In this document: piece after piece, positions 39,991 through 54,682 of the stretch | Numbering within the stretch: position 1 is the stretch's first letter | Layout of the letters: the number at the start of each line of letters is the position of its first letter | From: Cladorhizidae sp. MBARI D1340-BT2 | Taxonomy: Eukaryota; Porifera; Demospongiae; Poecilosclerida; Cladorhizidae | Length of the DNA: 64,000 nucleotides | Assembly: GCA_028752905.1 (NCBI GenBank) | Contig: JAQNBH010000056.1 | Coordinates: 186,001-250,000, forward strand | Direction: 5' to 3' | Translations under genes and position numbers: made by a program | The notes under the pieces: model-generated | The model's input: the letters and a program-made list of their open reading frames with translations, nothing else | Told to the model about the DNA's origin: nothing | Database searches by the model: none

Positions 39991-41009
39991 GTGAATAGGG
40001 AATAGTTCTTCACTACTTACTGTTCCTAGGGAATAGTTAATAACTACTTACTGTTCATAGGGAATAGTTCATCGCTACTTACTGTACATAGGGAATAGTT
40101 CTTCATCGCTACTTACTGTGCATAGGGAATAGTTCATTAATACTTTCTGTGCATAGGGAATAGTTCTTCATCGCTACTTACTGTGCATAGAGAATAGTTA
40201 ATCACTACTTACTGTGCATAGGGAATAGTTCATCACTACTTACTGTGCATAGGGAATAGTTATCACTACTTACTGTGCAATGGGAATAGTTCATCACTAA
40301 TTACTGTGCATAGGGAATAGTTCATCGCTACTTATTGTGCATAGGGTATAGTTCATCACTACTTACTGTGCATAGGGAATAGTTGATCGCTACTTACTGT
40401 GCACAGGGAATAGTTCATCACTACTTACTGTGCATAGGGAATAGTTCATCACTACTTACTGTGCATAGGGAATAGTTCATAGCTACTTACTGTGCATAGG
40501 TAATAGTTCATCACTACTTACTGTGCATAGGGAATAGTTCATCACTACTTACTGTGCATAGGGAATAGTTCATCACTACTTACTGTGCATAGGGAATAGT
40601 TCATCTCTACTTACTGTGCATAGGGAATAGTTCATCACTACTTACTGTACATAGGGAATAGTTCATCACTACTTACTGTGCATAGGGAATAGTTCATCGC
40701 TACTTACTCTGCATAGGGAATAGTTCATAAGATTACTGTGCATAGGGAATAGTTCAATGCTACTTACTGTGCATAGGGAATACTTCATCACTACTTACTG
40801 TGCATAGGGAATAGTTCATCGCAACTTACTGTACATAGGGAATAGTTATCGCTACTTACTGTACATAGGGAATAGTTCATGACTACTTACCTTGCATAGG
40901 CAATAGTTCATCACTACTTGCTGTGCATAGGGAATAGTTCATCACTACTTACTGTGCATAGGGAATAGTTCATCACTACTTACTGTGCATAGGGAATAGT
41001 TCATCGCTA

Positions 41010-42720
41010 CTTACTGTGCAAAGGGAATAGTTTATCACTGCTTACATTGCATCAGGAATAGTTCATAACTACTTACTGTACATAGGGAATAGTTCTTCAT
41101 TAGTTAATTTGCATATGCAATAGTTCATCACTACTTATTGTGCATAGGGAATAGTTCACAACTACTTAATTTGCATAGGCAATAGTTCATCAGTACTTGC
41201 TGTGCATAGGGAATAGTTCATCACTACATACTGTGCATAGGGAATATTTCATTGCTACTTACTGTGCATAGGGAATAGTTCATCTCTACTTACTGTGCTT
41301 AGGGAATAGTTCATCAGTACTTACTGTGCATAGGGAATAGTTCATCGCAACTTACTGTGCATAGGGAATATATAGTTCATCAGTACTTACTGTGCATAGG
41401 GAATAGTTCATCGCTACTTACTGTGCATAGGGAAGAGTTCATCGCTACTTACTTTGCATAGGCAATAGTTCATCGCTACTTACTGTGCATAGGGAGTAGT
41501 TGTTCATTACTTACTGTGCATAGGGAATAGTCAATAACTACTTACTGTGCATAGGGAATAGTTCATCGCTACTTACTCTGCATAGGGAACAGATCTTCAT
41601 CGCTACTTACTCTGCATAGGGAATAGTTCATTACTACTTTCTGTGCATAGGGAATAGTTCTTCATCGCTACTTACTGTGCATAGAGAATAGTTAATCACT
41701 ACTTACTGTGCATAGGGAATAGTTCATCACTACTTACTGTGCATAGGGAATAGTTCTTCACTACTTACTGTGCAATGGGAATAGTTCATCACTACTTACA
41801 TTGCATAAGGAATAGTTCATAACTACTTACTGTGCATAGGGAATAGTTCTTCATTAGTTACTTTGCATAGGGAATAGTTCATCACTACTTACTTTGCATA
41901 GGGAATAGTTCACCACTACTTAATTTGCATAGGGAATAGTTGTTCACTACTTACTGTGCATAAGATAGTTCTTCATCACTACTTACTTTGCATAGTCAAT
42001 AGTTCATCATTACTTACTGTGCATAGGGAATAGTTCATCTCTACTTTCTGTGCAGAGGGAATATTTCATCGCTACTTACTGTGCATAGGGAATAGTTCAT
42101 CGCTACTTACTGTGGATAGGGAATAGTTCATCACTACTTACTGTGCATGGGGAATAGTTCATCACTACTTACTTTGGATAGGCAATAGTTCATCACTACT
42201 TACTGTGCATAGGGAATAGTTCATCGCTACTTATTGTGCATAGGGAATAGTTCATCACTACTTACTGTGAATAGGGAATAGTTCATCGCTACTTACTTAG
42301 CATAGGCAATAGTTCATCACTACTTACTGTGCATAGGGAATAGTTCATCGCTACTTACTGTGCATAGGGAATAGTTCATCACTACTTACTGTGCATAGGG
42401 AATAATTCTTCACTACTTACTGTGCACTGGGAATAGTTCATCACTACTTACTGTCCATAGTGAATAGTTCTTCACTACTTACTGTGCATAGGGAATACGT
42501 CATCACTACTTAATGTGCATAGGGAATAGTTCATAACTACTTACTGTGCATTGGGAATAGTTCATCGCTACTTACTTTGCATAGGGAATAGTTCATCCCT
42601 ACTTACTGTGCATAGGGAATAGTTCATCAGTACTTACTGTACGTAGGGAATAGTTCATCCTACTTACTATGCATAGGCAATAGTTCATCACTACTTACTG
42701 TGCATAGGGAATAGTTCATC
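41010..42720 (+). repeat. 1.7-kb segment, left copy (block III)
   Basis: Shares ATCAGGAATAG (41,051), ATATATAGTTC (about 41,369), ACAGATCTTC (about 41,589), CATAAGATAG (41,959), ACTTACTTAGC (42,291) and ACGTAGGG (42,641) with 44,762-46,472. The offset steps 3,752, 3,814, 3,845 and back to 3,752. These are changes of two, one and three whole monomers. Confidence 0.84.
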
Positions 42721-44761
42721 GCTACTTACTGTGCATAGGGAATAGTTCTTCACTACTTACTGTGCATATGGAATAGTTCTTCATCACTACTTACTGTGTA
42801 TATGGAATCGCTACTTACTGTACATAGGGAATAGTTCATCACTACTTACCTTGCATAGGCAATAGTTCATCACTACTTGCTGTGCATAGGGAATAGTTCA
42901 TCACTACATACTGTGCATAGGGAATAGTTCATCATTACTTACTGTGCATAGGGAATAGTTCATTTCTACTTACTGTGCATAGGGAATATTTCATCGCTAC
43001 TTACTGTGCATAGGGAATAGTTCATCTCTACTTACTGTGCATAGGGAATAGTTCATCGCTACTTACTGTGCATATGGAATAGTTCATCACTACTTACTTT
43101 GCATAGGCAATAGTTCATCACTACTTACTGTGCATAGGGAATAGTTCATCACTACTTACTATACATAGGGAATAGTTCATCGCTACTTACTGTGCATAGG
43201 GAATAGTTCATCACTACTTACATTGCATAAGGAATAGTTCATAACTACTTACTGTGCATAGGGAATAGTTCTTCATTAGTTACTTTGCATAGGCAATAGT
43301 TCATCACTACTTACTGTGCATAGGGAATAGTTCACCACTAATTAATTTGCATAGGCAATAGTTCATCAGTACTTACTGTGCATAGGGAATAGTTCATCGC
43401 TACTTACTTTGTATAGGGAATAGTTCATCACTACTTACTGTGCATAGGGAATAGTTCATCACTACTTACTGTGAATAGGGAATAGTTCTTCAATACTTAG
43501 GGAATAGTTCATCACTACTTACTGTGCATAGGCAATAGTTCATCACTACTTACTGTGCATAGGGAATAGTTCATCGCTACTTACTATGCATAAGAAATAG
43601 TTCATCCCTACCTACTGTGCATAGGGAATAGTTCATCAGTACTTACTGTACATAGGGAATAGTTCATCCTACTTACTATGCATAGGCAATAGCATAGGGA
43701 ATAGTTCATCACTACTTACTTTGCATAGGCAATAGTTCATCACTATTTACTGTGCATAGGGAATAGTTCATCACTACTTACATTGCATAAGGAATAGTTC
43801 ATAACTACTTACTGTGCATAGGGAATAGTTCTTCATTAGTTACTTTGCATAGGCAATAGTTCATCACTACTTACTGTGCATAGGGAATAGTTCACCACTA
43901 CTTAATTTGCATAGGGAATAGTTCATCAGTACTTACTGTGCATAGGGAATAGTTCATCGCTACTTACTGTGCATAGGGAATAGTTCTTCACTACTTACTG
44001 TGCATAAGGAATAGTTCTTCATCACTACTTACTGTGTATAGGGAATCGCTACTTACTGTGCATAGGGAATAGTTCATCACTACTTACTTTGCATAGGCAA
44101 TAGTTCATCACTACTTGCTGTGCATAGGGAATACTTCATCACTACTTACTGTTCATATGGAATAGTTCATCGCAACTTACTGTACATAGGGAATAGTTCA
44201 TCTCTACTTACTGTGCATAGGGAATAGTACATCGCTACTTACTGTGCATAGGGAAAAGTTCATCGCTACTTACTGTGCATAGGGATTAGTTCATCGCTAC
44301 TTACTGTGCATAGGGAATAGTTCATCGCTACTTACTGTGCATAGAGAATAGTTCGCTAATTACTGTGCATAGAGAATAGTTCATCGCTACTTACTGTGCA
44401 TAGGGAATAGTTCATCACTACTTACTGTGCATAGGGAATATTTCATCGCTACTTACTGTGCATAGGGAATAGTTCATCGGTACTTACTGTTCATAGGGAA
44501 TAGTTCTTCATTAGTTACTTTGCATATGCAATATTTCATCGCTACTTACTGTGCATAGGGAATAGTTCATCGCTACTTACTGTGCATAGGGAATAGTTCA
44601 TCACTACTTACTGTGCATAGGGAATAATTCTTCACTACTTACTGTGCACTGGGAATAGTTCATCACTACTTACTGTGCATAGTGAATAGTTCTTCACTAC
44701 TTACTGTGCATAGGGTATACTTCATCACTACTTAATGTGCATAGGGAATAGTTCATCACTA

Positions 44762-46472
44762 CTTACTGTGCATAGGGAATAGTTCATCACTGCTTACATT
44801 GCATCAGGAATAGTTCATAACTACTTACTGTGCATAGGGAATAGTTCTTCATTAGTTACTTTGCATATGCAATAGTTCATCACTACTTATTGTGCATAGG
44901 GAATAGTTCACAACTACTTAATTTGCATAGGGAATAGTTCATCACTACACACTGTGCATAGGGAATAGTTCATCATTACTTACTGTGCATAGGGAATATT
45001 TCATTGCTACTTACTGTGCATAGGGAATAGTTCATCTCTACTTACTGTGCTTAGGGAATAGTTCATCAGTACTTACTGTGCATAGGGAATAGTTTATCGG
45101 TACTAAGTGTGCATAGGGAATAGTTCATCACTACTTACTGTGCATAGGGAATAGTTCATCGCAACTTACTGTGCATAGGGAATATATAGTTCATCAGTAC
45201 TTACTGTGCATAGGGAATAGTTCATCGCTACTTACTGTGCATAGGGAAGAGTTCATCGCTACTTACTGTGCATAGGGAATAGTTCATCACTACTTACTTT
45301 GCATAGGCAATAGTTCATCGCTACTTACCGTGCATAGGAAATAGTTGTTCATTACTTACTGTGCATAGGGAATAGTCAATAACTACTTACTGTGCATAGG
45401 GAATAGTTCATCGCTACTTACTCTGCATAGGGAACAGATCTTCATCGCTACTTACTCTGCATAGGGAATAGTTCATTACTACTTTCTGTGCATAGGGAAT
45501 AGTTCTTCATCGCTACTTACTGTGCATAGAGAATAGTTAATCACTACTTACTGTGCATAGGGAATAGTTCATCACTACTTACTGTGCATAGGGAATAGTT
45601 ATTCATTAGTTACTTTGCATAGGGAATAGTTCATCACTACTTACTTTGCATAGGGAATAGTTCACCACTACTTAATTTGCATAGGGAATAGTTGTTCACT
45701 ACTTACTGTGCATAAGATAGTTCTTCATCACTACTTACTTTGCATAGTCAATAGTTCATCACTACTTGCTGTGCATAGGGAATAGTTCATCACTACATAC
45801 TGAGCATAGGGAATAGTTCATCATTACTTACTGTGCATAGGGAATAGTTCATCGCTACTTACTGTGGATAGGGAATAGTTCATCACTACGTACTGTGCAT
45901 AGGGAATAGTTCATCACTACTTACTTTGCATAGGCAATAGTTCATCACTACTTACTGTGCATAGGGAATAGTTCATCGCTACTTATTGTGCATAGGGAAT
46001 AGTTCATCACTACTTACTGTGCATAGGGAATAGTTCATCGCTACTTACTTAGCATAGGCAATAGTTCATCACTACTTACTGTGCATAGGGAATAGTTCAT
46101 CGCTACTTACTGTGCATAGGGAATAGTTCATCACTACTTACTGTGCATAGGGAATAATTCTTCACTACTTACTGTGCACTGGGAATAGTTCATCACTACT
46201 TACTGTGCATAGTGAATAGTTCTTCACTACTTACTGTGCATAGGGAATACGTCATCACTACTTAATGTGCATAGGGAATAGTTCATCACTACTTACTGTG
46301 CATTGGGAATAGTTCATCGCTACTTACTTTGCATAGGGAATAGTTCATCCCTACTTACTGTGCATAGGGAATAGTTCATCAGTACTTACTGTACGTAGGG
46401 AATAGTTCATCCTACTTACTATGCATAAGCAATAGTTCATCACTACTTACTGTGCATTGGGAATAGTTCATC
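44762..46472 (+). repeat. 1.7-kb segment, right copy (block III)
   Basis: Partner of 41,010-42,720. It gains a net three monomers by 45,436, including one with TCGGTACTAAGTGTGC near 45,100. It then lacks a 93-bp stretch present near 41,770-41,860 (TGCAATGGG, CATTGCATAAGG and an ordinary monomer). The final match runs at offset 3,752 to about 42,720/46,472. Confidence 0.84.
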
Positions 46473-47619
46473 ACTACTTACTTTGCATAGGCAATAGTTC
46501 ATACTTACTGTGCATAGGGAATAGTTCATCGCTACTTACTGTGCATAGTGAGTAGTTAATCACTACTTACTGTGCATAGGGAATAGTTCATCGCTACTTA
46601 CTGTGCATAGGGAATAGTTCATCGGTACTAACTGTTCATAGGGAATAGTTCATCACTACTTACTGTGCATTTGGTATAGTTCATAGCTACTTACTGTGCA
46701 TAGGTAATAGTTCATCGCTACTTACTGTGCATAGGGAATAGTTCATCACTACTTACTGTGCATAGGGAATAGTTCATCGCTACTTACTGTGCATAGGGAA
46801 GAGTTCATCGCTACTTACTGTGCATAGGGAATAGTTCATCACTACTTACTTTGAATAGGCAATAGTTCATCGCTACTTACTGTGCATAGGGAATAGTTCT
46901 TCACTACTTACTGTGCATAGGGAATAGTTAATAACTACTTACTGTGCATAGGGAATAGTTCATCGCTACTTACTGTGCATAGGGAACAGTTCTTCATCGC
47001 TACTTACTGTGCATAGGGAATAGTTCATTACTACTTTCTGTGCATAGGGAATAGTTCTTCATCGCTACTTGCTGTGCATAGAGAATAGTTAATCACTACT
47101 TACTGTGCATAGGCATAGTTCATCACTACTTGCTGTGCATAGAGAATAGTTCATCACTACTTACTGTGAATAGGGAATAGTTCATCACTACTTACTGTGC
47201 ATAGGGAATAGTTCAACGCTACTTACTGTGAATAGGGAATAGTTCTTCACTACTTACTGTGCATAGGGAATAGTTCATCACTACTTACTATGCATAGGGA
47301 ATAGTTCATCACTACTTACTGTGTATAGGGAATAGTTCATCGCTACTTACTATGCATAGGGAATAGTTCATCCCTACCAACTGTGCATAGGGAATAGTTC
47401 ATCAGTACTAACTGTACATAGGGAATAGTTCATCCTGCTTACTATGCATAGGCAATAGCATAGGGAATAGTTCAACACTACTTACTTTGCATAGGCAATA
47501 GTTCATCACTATTTACTGTGCATAAGGAATAGTTCATAACTACCTACTGTGCATAGGGAATAGTTCTTCATTAGTTAGTTTGCATAGGCAATAGTTCATC
47601 ACTACTTACTGTGCATAGG

Positions 47620-50600
47620 GAATAGTTCATCGCTACTTACTGAGCATAGGGAATAGTTCATCGCTACTTACTGTGCATAGAGAATAGTTCATCACTACTT
47701 ACTGTGCATAGGGAATAGTTCATCACTACTTACTGTGCATAGGGAATAGTTTATCACTACCTACTGTGCATAGTGAATAGTTCATCACTACTTACTGTGC
47801 ACAGGGAATATTTCATCGCTACTTACTGAGCATAGGCATTAGTTAATCTCTACTTACTGTGCATAGGGAAGAGTTCATCACTACTTACTGTGCATAGGGA
47901 ATAGTTCATCACTACCTACTGAGCATAGGGAATAGTTCATCACTACTTAGTGTGCATAGGGAATAGTATCGCTACTTACTGTGCATAGGGAATAGTTTAT
48001 CGCTACTTACTGAGCATAGGGAATAGTTCATCGCTACTTACTGTGCATAGGGAATAGTTCATCACTACTTACTGTGCATAGGGAATAGTTCATCACTATT
48101 TACTGTGCATAGGGAATAGTTCATCACTACTTAACTGTGCATAGGCAATAGTTCATCACTATTTACTGTGCATAGGGAATAGTTCATCACTACTTACTGT
48201 GCATAGGGAATAGTTCTTCACTAGTTACTTTGCATAGGCAATAGTTCATCACTACTTACTGTGCATAGGGAATAGTTTACCACTACTTAATTTGCATAGG
48301 CAATAGTTCATCACTACTTACTGTGCATAGTGAATAGTTCATCACTACTTACTATTCATAGGGAATAGTTCATCACTACTTACTGTGCATAGGGAATATT
48401 TCATCGCTACTAACTGAGCGTAGGGAATAGTTCATCACTACTTACTTTGCATAGGGAATAGTTCATCACTACTTACTGTGCATAGTGAATAGTTCATCAC
48501 TACTTACTGTGCATAGGGAATAGTTCATCACTACTTACTGTGCATATGGAATAGTTTATCGCTACTTACTTTGCATAGGGAATAGTTCATCACTACTTAC
48601 TGTACATAGAGAATAGTTCATCACTACTTACTGTGCATAGGGAATAGATCATCAATACTTACTGTGCATAGGGCATAGGTCTTCATCGCTACTTACTGTG
48701 CATAGGGAATAGTTCACCACTACTTAATTTGCATAGGCAATAGTTCATGAGTACTTACTCTGCATAGGGAATAGTTCAACTCTACTTACTGTGCATAGGG
48801 AATAGTTCTTCACTACTTACTGTGCATAAGTTATAGTTCTTCATCACTACTTACTCTGTATAGGGAATCGCTACTTACTGTGCATAGTGAATAGTTCATC
48901 ACTACTTACTTTGCATAGGCAATAGTTCATCACTACTTGCTGTGCATAGGGAATAGTTCATCACTACTTACTGTGCATGGGGAATAGTTCATCACAACTT
49001 ACTGTGCATAGAAAATAATTCATCACTACTTACTGTGCATAGGGAATAGGTCTTCATCGCTACTTACTGTGCATACGGAATAGTTCATCTCTACTTACTG
49101 TGCATAGGGAATATTTCATCGCTACTTACTGTGCATAGGGAATAGTTCATCGCTACTTACTGTACATAGGGAATAGTTCATCACTACTTACTGTGCATAG
49201 GGAATAGTTTATTGCTACTTACTGTGCATAGTAAATAGTTCATCACTACTTACTGTGCACAGGGAATATTTCATCGCTACTTACTGAGCAGAGGCAATAG
49301 TTCATCGCTACTTACTGTGCATAGGGAAGAGTTCATCACTACTTACTGTGCATAGGGAATAGTTCATCACTACTTACTGCGCATAGGGAATAGTTCATCA
49401 CTACTTACTGTGCATAGGGAATAGTTCATCACTACTTACTGTGCATAAGGAATAGTATGCTACTTACTGTGCATAGGGAATAGTTCATCACTACTTACTG
49501 TGCATAGGAAATAGTTCATCACTACTTACTGTGCATAGGGAATAGTTCATCGCTACTTACGGTATAGGGAATAGTTCATCACTACATACTCCGCATAGGG
49601 AATAGTTCATCACTACCTACTGTACATAGGGAATAGTATCGCTACTTACTGTGCATAGGGAATAGTTCATCGCTACTTACTGAGCATATGGAATAGTTCA
49701 TCGCTACTTACTGTGCATAGCGAATAGTTCATCATTACTTACTGTGCATAGGGAATAGATCATCAATACTTACTGTGCATAGGGCATAGGTCTTCATCGC
49801 TACTTACTGTGCATAGGGAATAGTTCATCTCTACTTACTGTGCATAGGGAATATTTCATCGCTACTTACTGTGCATAGGGAATAGTTAACCACTACTTAA
49901 TTTGCGTAGGCAATAGTTCATCAGAACTTACTCTGCATAGGGAATAGTTCAATGCTACTTACTGTGCATAGGGAATTAGTTCTTCACTACTTACTGTGCA
50001 TAAGGTATAGTTCTTCATCACTACTTATTCTGTATAGGAAATCGCTACTTACTGTGCATAGTGAATAGTTCATCACTACTTACTTTGCATAGGCAATAGT
50101 TCATCACTACTTGCTGTGCATAGGGAATAGTTCATCACTACTTACTATGCATGGGGAATAGTTCATCACAACTTACTGTGCATAGGTAAAATTTAATCTC
50201 TACTTACTGTGCATAGGTCATCGCTACTTACTGTGCATAGGGAATAGTTCATCGCTACTTACTGTACATAGGGAATAGTTCATCACTACTTACTGTGCAT
50301 CGGGAATAGTTTATCGCTACTTACTGTGCATAGTGAATAGTTCATCACTACTTACTGTGCACAGGGAATATTTCATCGCTACTTACTGAGCATAGGCAAT
50401 AGTTCATCGCTACTTACTGTGCATAGGGAAGAGTTCATCACTACTTACTGTGCATAGGGAATAGTACGCTACTTACTGTGCATAGGGAATAGTTCATCAC
50501 TACTTACTGTGCATAGGGAATAATTCATCACTACTTACTGTGCATAGGAAATAGTTCATCACTACTTACTGTGCATAGGGCATAGTTCATCGCTACTTAC

Positions 50601-52440
50601 GGTGTAGGGAATAGTTCATCACTACTTACTCTGCATAGGGAATAGTTCATCACTACTTACTGTGGATAGGGAATAGTATCGCTACTTACTTTGCATAGGG
50701 AATAGTTCATCGCTACTTACTGAGCATAGGGAATAGTTCATCGCTACTTACTGTGCATAGGGAATAGTTCATTACTACTTACTGTGCATAGGGAATAGAT
50801 CATCAATACTTACTGTGCATAGGGCATAGGTCTTCATCGCTACTTAGTGTGCATAGGGAATAGTTCATATCTACTTACTGTGCATAGGGAATAGTTCATC
50901 GCTACTTACTGTGCATAGGGAATAGGTCTTCATCGCTACTTACTGTGCATAGGGAATAGTTCATCTCTACTTACTGTGCAGAGGGAATATTTCATCGCTA
51001 CTTACTGAGCAGAGGCAATAGTTCATCGCTACTTACTGTGCATAGAGAAGAGTTCATCACTACTTACTGTGCATAGGGAATAGTTCATAACTACTTACTG
51101 CGCATAGGGAATAGTTCATCACTACTTACTGTGCATAGGGAATAGTTTATCGCTACTTACTTTGCATAGGGAATAGTTCATCACTACTTACTGTGCATAG
51201 GGAATAGTTCATCACTACTTACTGTGCATAGGGAATAGTTCATCATTACTTACTTTGCATAGGGAATAGTTCATCGCTATTTACTGTGCATAGGGAATAG
51301 TTCATCACTACTTACTGTGCATAGGGAATAGTTCATCGCTACTTACTGTGCATAGGGAATAGTTCATCACTACTCACTGTGCATAGGGAATAGATCATCA
51401 ATACTTACTGTGCATAGGGCATAGGTCTTCATCGCTACTTACTGTGCATAGGGAATAGTTCATCTCAACTTACTCTGCATAGGAAATAGTTCAACGCTAC
51501 TTACTGTGCATAGGGAATAGGTCTTCATCGCTACTTACTGTGCATAGGGAATAGTTCATCTCTACTTACTGTGCATAGGGAATATTTCATCGCTACTTAT
51601 TGTGCATAGGGAATAGTTCATCGCTACTTACTGTGCATAAGGTATAGTTCTTCATCACTACTTACTCTGTATAGGGAATCGCTACTTACTGTGCATAGTA
51701 AATAGTTCATCACTACTTACATTGCATAGGCAATAGTTCATCACTACTTACTGTGCATAGGGAATAGGTCTTCATCGCTACTTACTGTGCATAGGGAATA
51801 GTTCATCTCTACTTACTGTGCATAGGGAATATTTCATCGCTACTTATTGTGCATAGGGAATAGTTCATCGCTACTTACTGTACATAGGGAATAGTTCATC
51901 ACTACTTACTGTGCATAGGGAATAGTTTATCGCTACTTACTGTGCATAGTGAAGAGTTCATCACTACTTACTGTGCATAGGGAATAGTTCATCACTACTT
52001 ACTGTGCATAGGGAATAGTACGCTACTTACTGTGCATAGGGAATAGTTCATCACTACTTACTGTGCATAGGGAATAGTTCATCACTACTTACTGTGCATA
52101 GGAAATAGTTCATCACTACTTACTGTGCATAGGGAATAGTTCATCGCTACTTACGGTGTAGGGAATAGTTCATCACTACTTACTCGGCATAGGGAATAGT
52201 TCATCACTACTTACTGTGCATAAGTAATAGTATCGCTACTTACTGTGCATAGGGAATAGTTCATCGCTACTTACTGAGCATATGGAATAGTTCATCGCTA
52301 CTTACTGTGCATAGGGAATAGTTCATCACTACTTACTGTGCATAGGGAATAGATCATCAATACTTACTGTGCATAGGGCATAGGTCTTCATCGCTACTTA
52401 CTGTGCATAGGGAATAGTTCATCTCTACTTACTGTGCATA
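47620..52440 (+). repeat. Block IV: separate short-period HOR domain
   Basis: A distinct variant set: AATAGATCATCAATAC, GGGCATAGGTCTTCATC, short monomers with AATAGTATCGC and AATAGTACGC, CTTACGGTGTAGGG and TGAGCAGAGGCAATAG. GATCATCAATAC occurs at 48,647, 49,758, 50,798, 51,393 and 52,352, at spacings of 1,111, 1,040, 595 and 959. The HOR is therefore roughly 1 kb and variable. Block I marks GTTAATAAC and GCAACGGG are not seen inside it. Edges are approximate. Confidence 0.75.
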
Positions 52441-54129
52441 GGGAATAGCTCATCGCTACTTACTGTGCATAGGGAATAGTTCATCACTACTTACTGTGCA
52501 TAGGGAATAGTTCATCGCTACTTACTATGGATAGGGAATAGTTCATCAGTAATTACTGTACATAGAGAATAGTTCATCCTACTTACTATGCATAGGCAAT
52601 AGTTCATCACTACTCACTGTGCATAGGGAATAGTTCATCGCTACTTACTGTGCATAGGGAATAGTTCATCACTACTTACTGTGCATAGGGAATAATTCTT
52701 CACTACTTACTGTGCAATGGGAATAGTTCATCACTACTTACTGTGCATAGTGAATAGTTCTTCACTACTTATTATGCATAGGGAATAGTTCATCACTACT
52801 TACTGTGCATAGGGAATAGTTCATCACTACTTACTGTGCATAGGGAATAGTCCATCGCTACTTACTATGCATAGGGAATAATTCATCCCTACTTACTGTG
52901 CATAGGGAATAGTTCATCAGTACTTACTGTATATAGGGAATAGTTCATCCTACTTACTATGCATAGGAAATAGTTCATCACTACTTACTCTGCATAGGGA
53001 ATAGTTCATCGCCGCTTACTGTGCATAGGGAATAGTTCATCACTACTTACTTTGCACAGGCAATAGTTCATACTTACTGTGCATAGGGAATAGTTCATCG
53101 CTACTTACAGTGCATAGGGAGTAGTTCATCACTACTTACTGTGCATAGGGAATAGTTCATCGCTACTTACTGTTCATAGGGAATATCGGTACTAACTGTG
53201 CATAGGGAATAGTTCATCACTACTTACTGTGCATAGGGAATAGTTCATCGCTACTTACTGTGTATAGTGAATATTTCTTGATTGCTACTTACTGTGCATA
53301 GGGAATAGTTCATCAGTACTCACTGTGCATAGGGAATAGTTCATCAGTACTTACTGTGCATAGGGAATAGTTCATCCTACTTACTATGCATAGGCAATAG
53401 TTCATCACTACTTACTGTGCATAGGGAATAGTTTATAGCTACTTAATGTGCATAGGGAATAGTTCATCGCCACTTACTGTGCATAGGGAATAGTTCATCA
53501 CTACTTACTTTGCATAGGGAATAGTTCATCACTACTTACTGTGCATAGGGAATAGTTCATCACTACTTGCTGTGCATAGGGAATAGTTCATCACTACTTA
53601 CTGTGCATAGGGAATAGTTTATAGCTACTTACTATGCATAGGGAATAGTTCATCGCCACTTACTGTGCATAGGGAATAGTTCATCACTACTTACTTTGCA
53701 TAGGCAATAGTTCATCACTAGTTACTGTGCATAGGGAATAGTTCATCGTTACTTACTGTGCGTAGGGAATAGTTCATCACTACTTACTGTGCATAATGAA
53801 TATTTCTTGATCGCTACTTACTGTGCGTAGGGAATAGTTCATCACTACTTACTTTGCATAGGGAATAGTTCATCCCTACTTACTGTGCATAGGGAATAGT
53901 TCATCAGTACTTACTGTGCGCATAGGCAATAGTTCATCCTACTTACTATGCATAGGCAATAGTTTATCACTACTTACTGTGCATAAGGAATAGTTCATCG
54001 CTTCTTACTGTACATAGGGAATAGTTAATCGCTACTGACTGTGCATAGGGAATAACTACTTACTGTAAATAGGGAATAGTTCATCGCTACTTACTGTGCA
54101 TAGGGAATAGTTATTCATCTCTAATTACT

Positions 54130-54682
54130 GTGCATAGGGAATAGTTATTCATCTCTAATTACTGTGCATAGGGAATAGTTCATTACTACTTACTGTGCAT
54201 AGGGAATAGTTCTTCATCGCTACTTACTGTGCATAGAGAATAGTTAATAACTACTTACTGGGCATAGGGAATAGTTCATCACTACTTACATGCATAGGGA
54301 ATAGTTCTTCACTACTTACTGTGCAACGGGAATAGTTCATCACTACTTACTGTGCATAGGGAATAGTTCATCTCCACTTACTGTGCATAGGGAATAGTTC
54401 ATCGCTACTTACTGTACATAGGGAATAGTTCATCGCAACTTACTGTGCATAGGGAATAGTTCATCGCAACTTACTGTGCATAGGGAATACTTCATAACTA
54501 CTTACTGTGCATAGGGAATAGTTCATCGCTACTTACTGTGCATAGTGAATATTTCTTGATTGTTACTTACTGTGCATAGGGAATAGTTCATCAGTACTTA
54601 CTGTGCATAGGGAATAGTTCATCCTACTTACTATGCATAGGCAATAGTTCATCACTACTTACTGTGCATAGGGAATAGTTCA
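54130..54682 (+). repeat. Block V HOR, copy a (1,722-bp spacing)
   Basis: CATTACTACT at 54,181, ACTTACATGCATAGG (a monomer short by two bases) at about 54,283 and ATATTTCTTGATTG at 54,549 recur at offset 1,722 (55,903, 56,005, 56,271). It holds the TTCTTCATCGC, GTTAATAAC and TGCAACGGG series. Confidence 0.84.

Larger units (their letters stand above)
18970..40000 (+). repeat. Block II: HOR domain of the 31-bp satellite
   Basis: Marked by variants absent or rare in block I: a 27-mer in which GGCAAGAGTTCAT joins ACTTACTG (4-bp loss), GGGAGTAGTTC, GAGAATAGTTCATCGGTAC, TTTCACCACTACTTAATTTGC, TTCTTCATTAGTTAC, and a 43-mer with ATGGCAATAGCATAGG. These recur in fixed order every 1.5-2.5 kb. Block I markers TGCAACGGG and GTTAATAAC are missing from the interior. 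The right edge is placed where GTTAATAAC and TTCTTCATCGC reappear near 40,010-40,100. Confidence 0.78.
40000..47620 (+). repeat. Block III: mosaic HOR domain
   Basis: Mixes block I marks (TTCTTCATCGC 34-mers, GTTAATAAC) with block II marks (TTCTTCATTAGTTAC, CACCACTACTTAATTTGC, the 43-mer). It has its own marks: GGAACAGATCTTCATCGC, TGCACTGGGAATAG, GTTGTTCACTAC, CATAAGATAGTTC and ACGTAGGG. Block I and II types alternate over a few hundred bases, which suggests exchange between domains or a shared ancestor of both. Confidence 0.7.
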
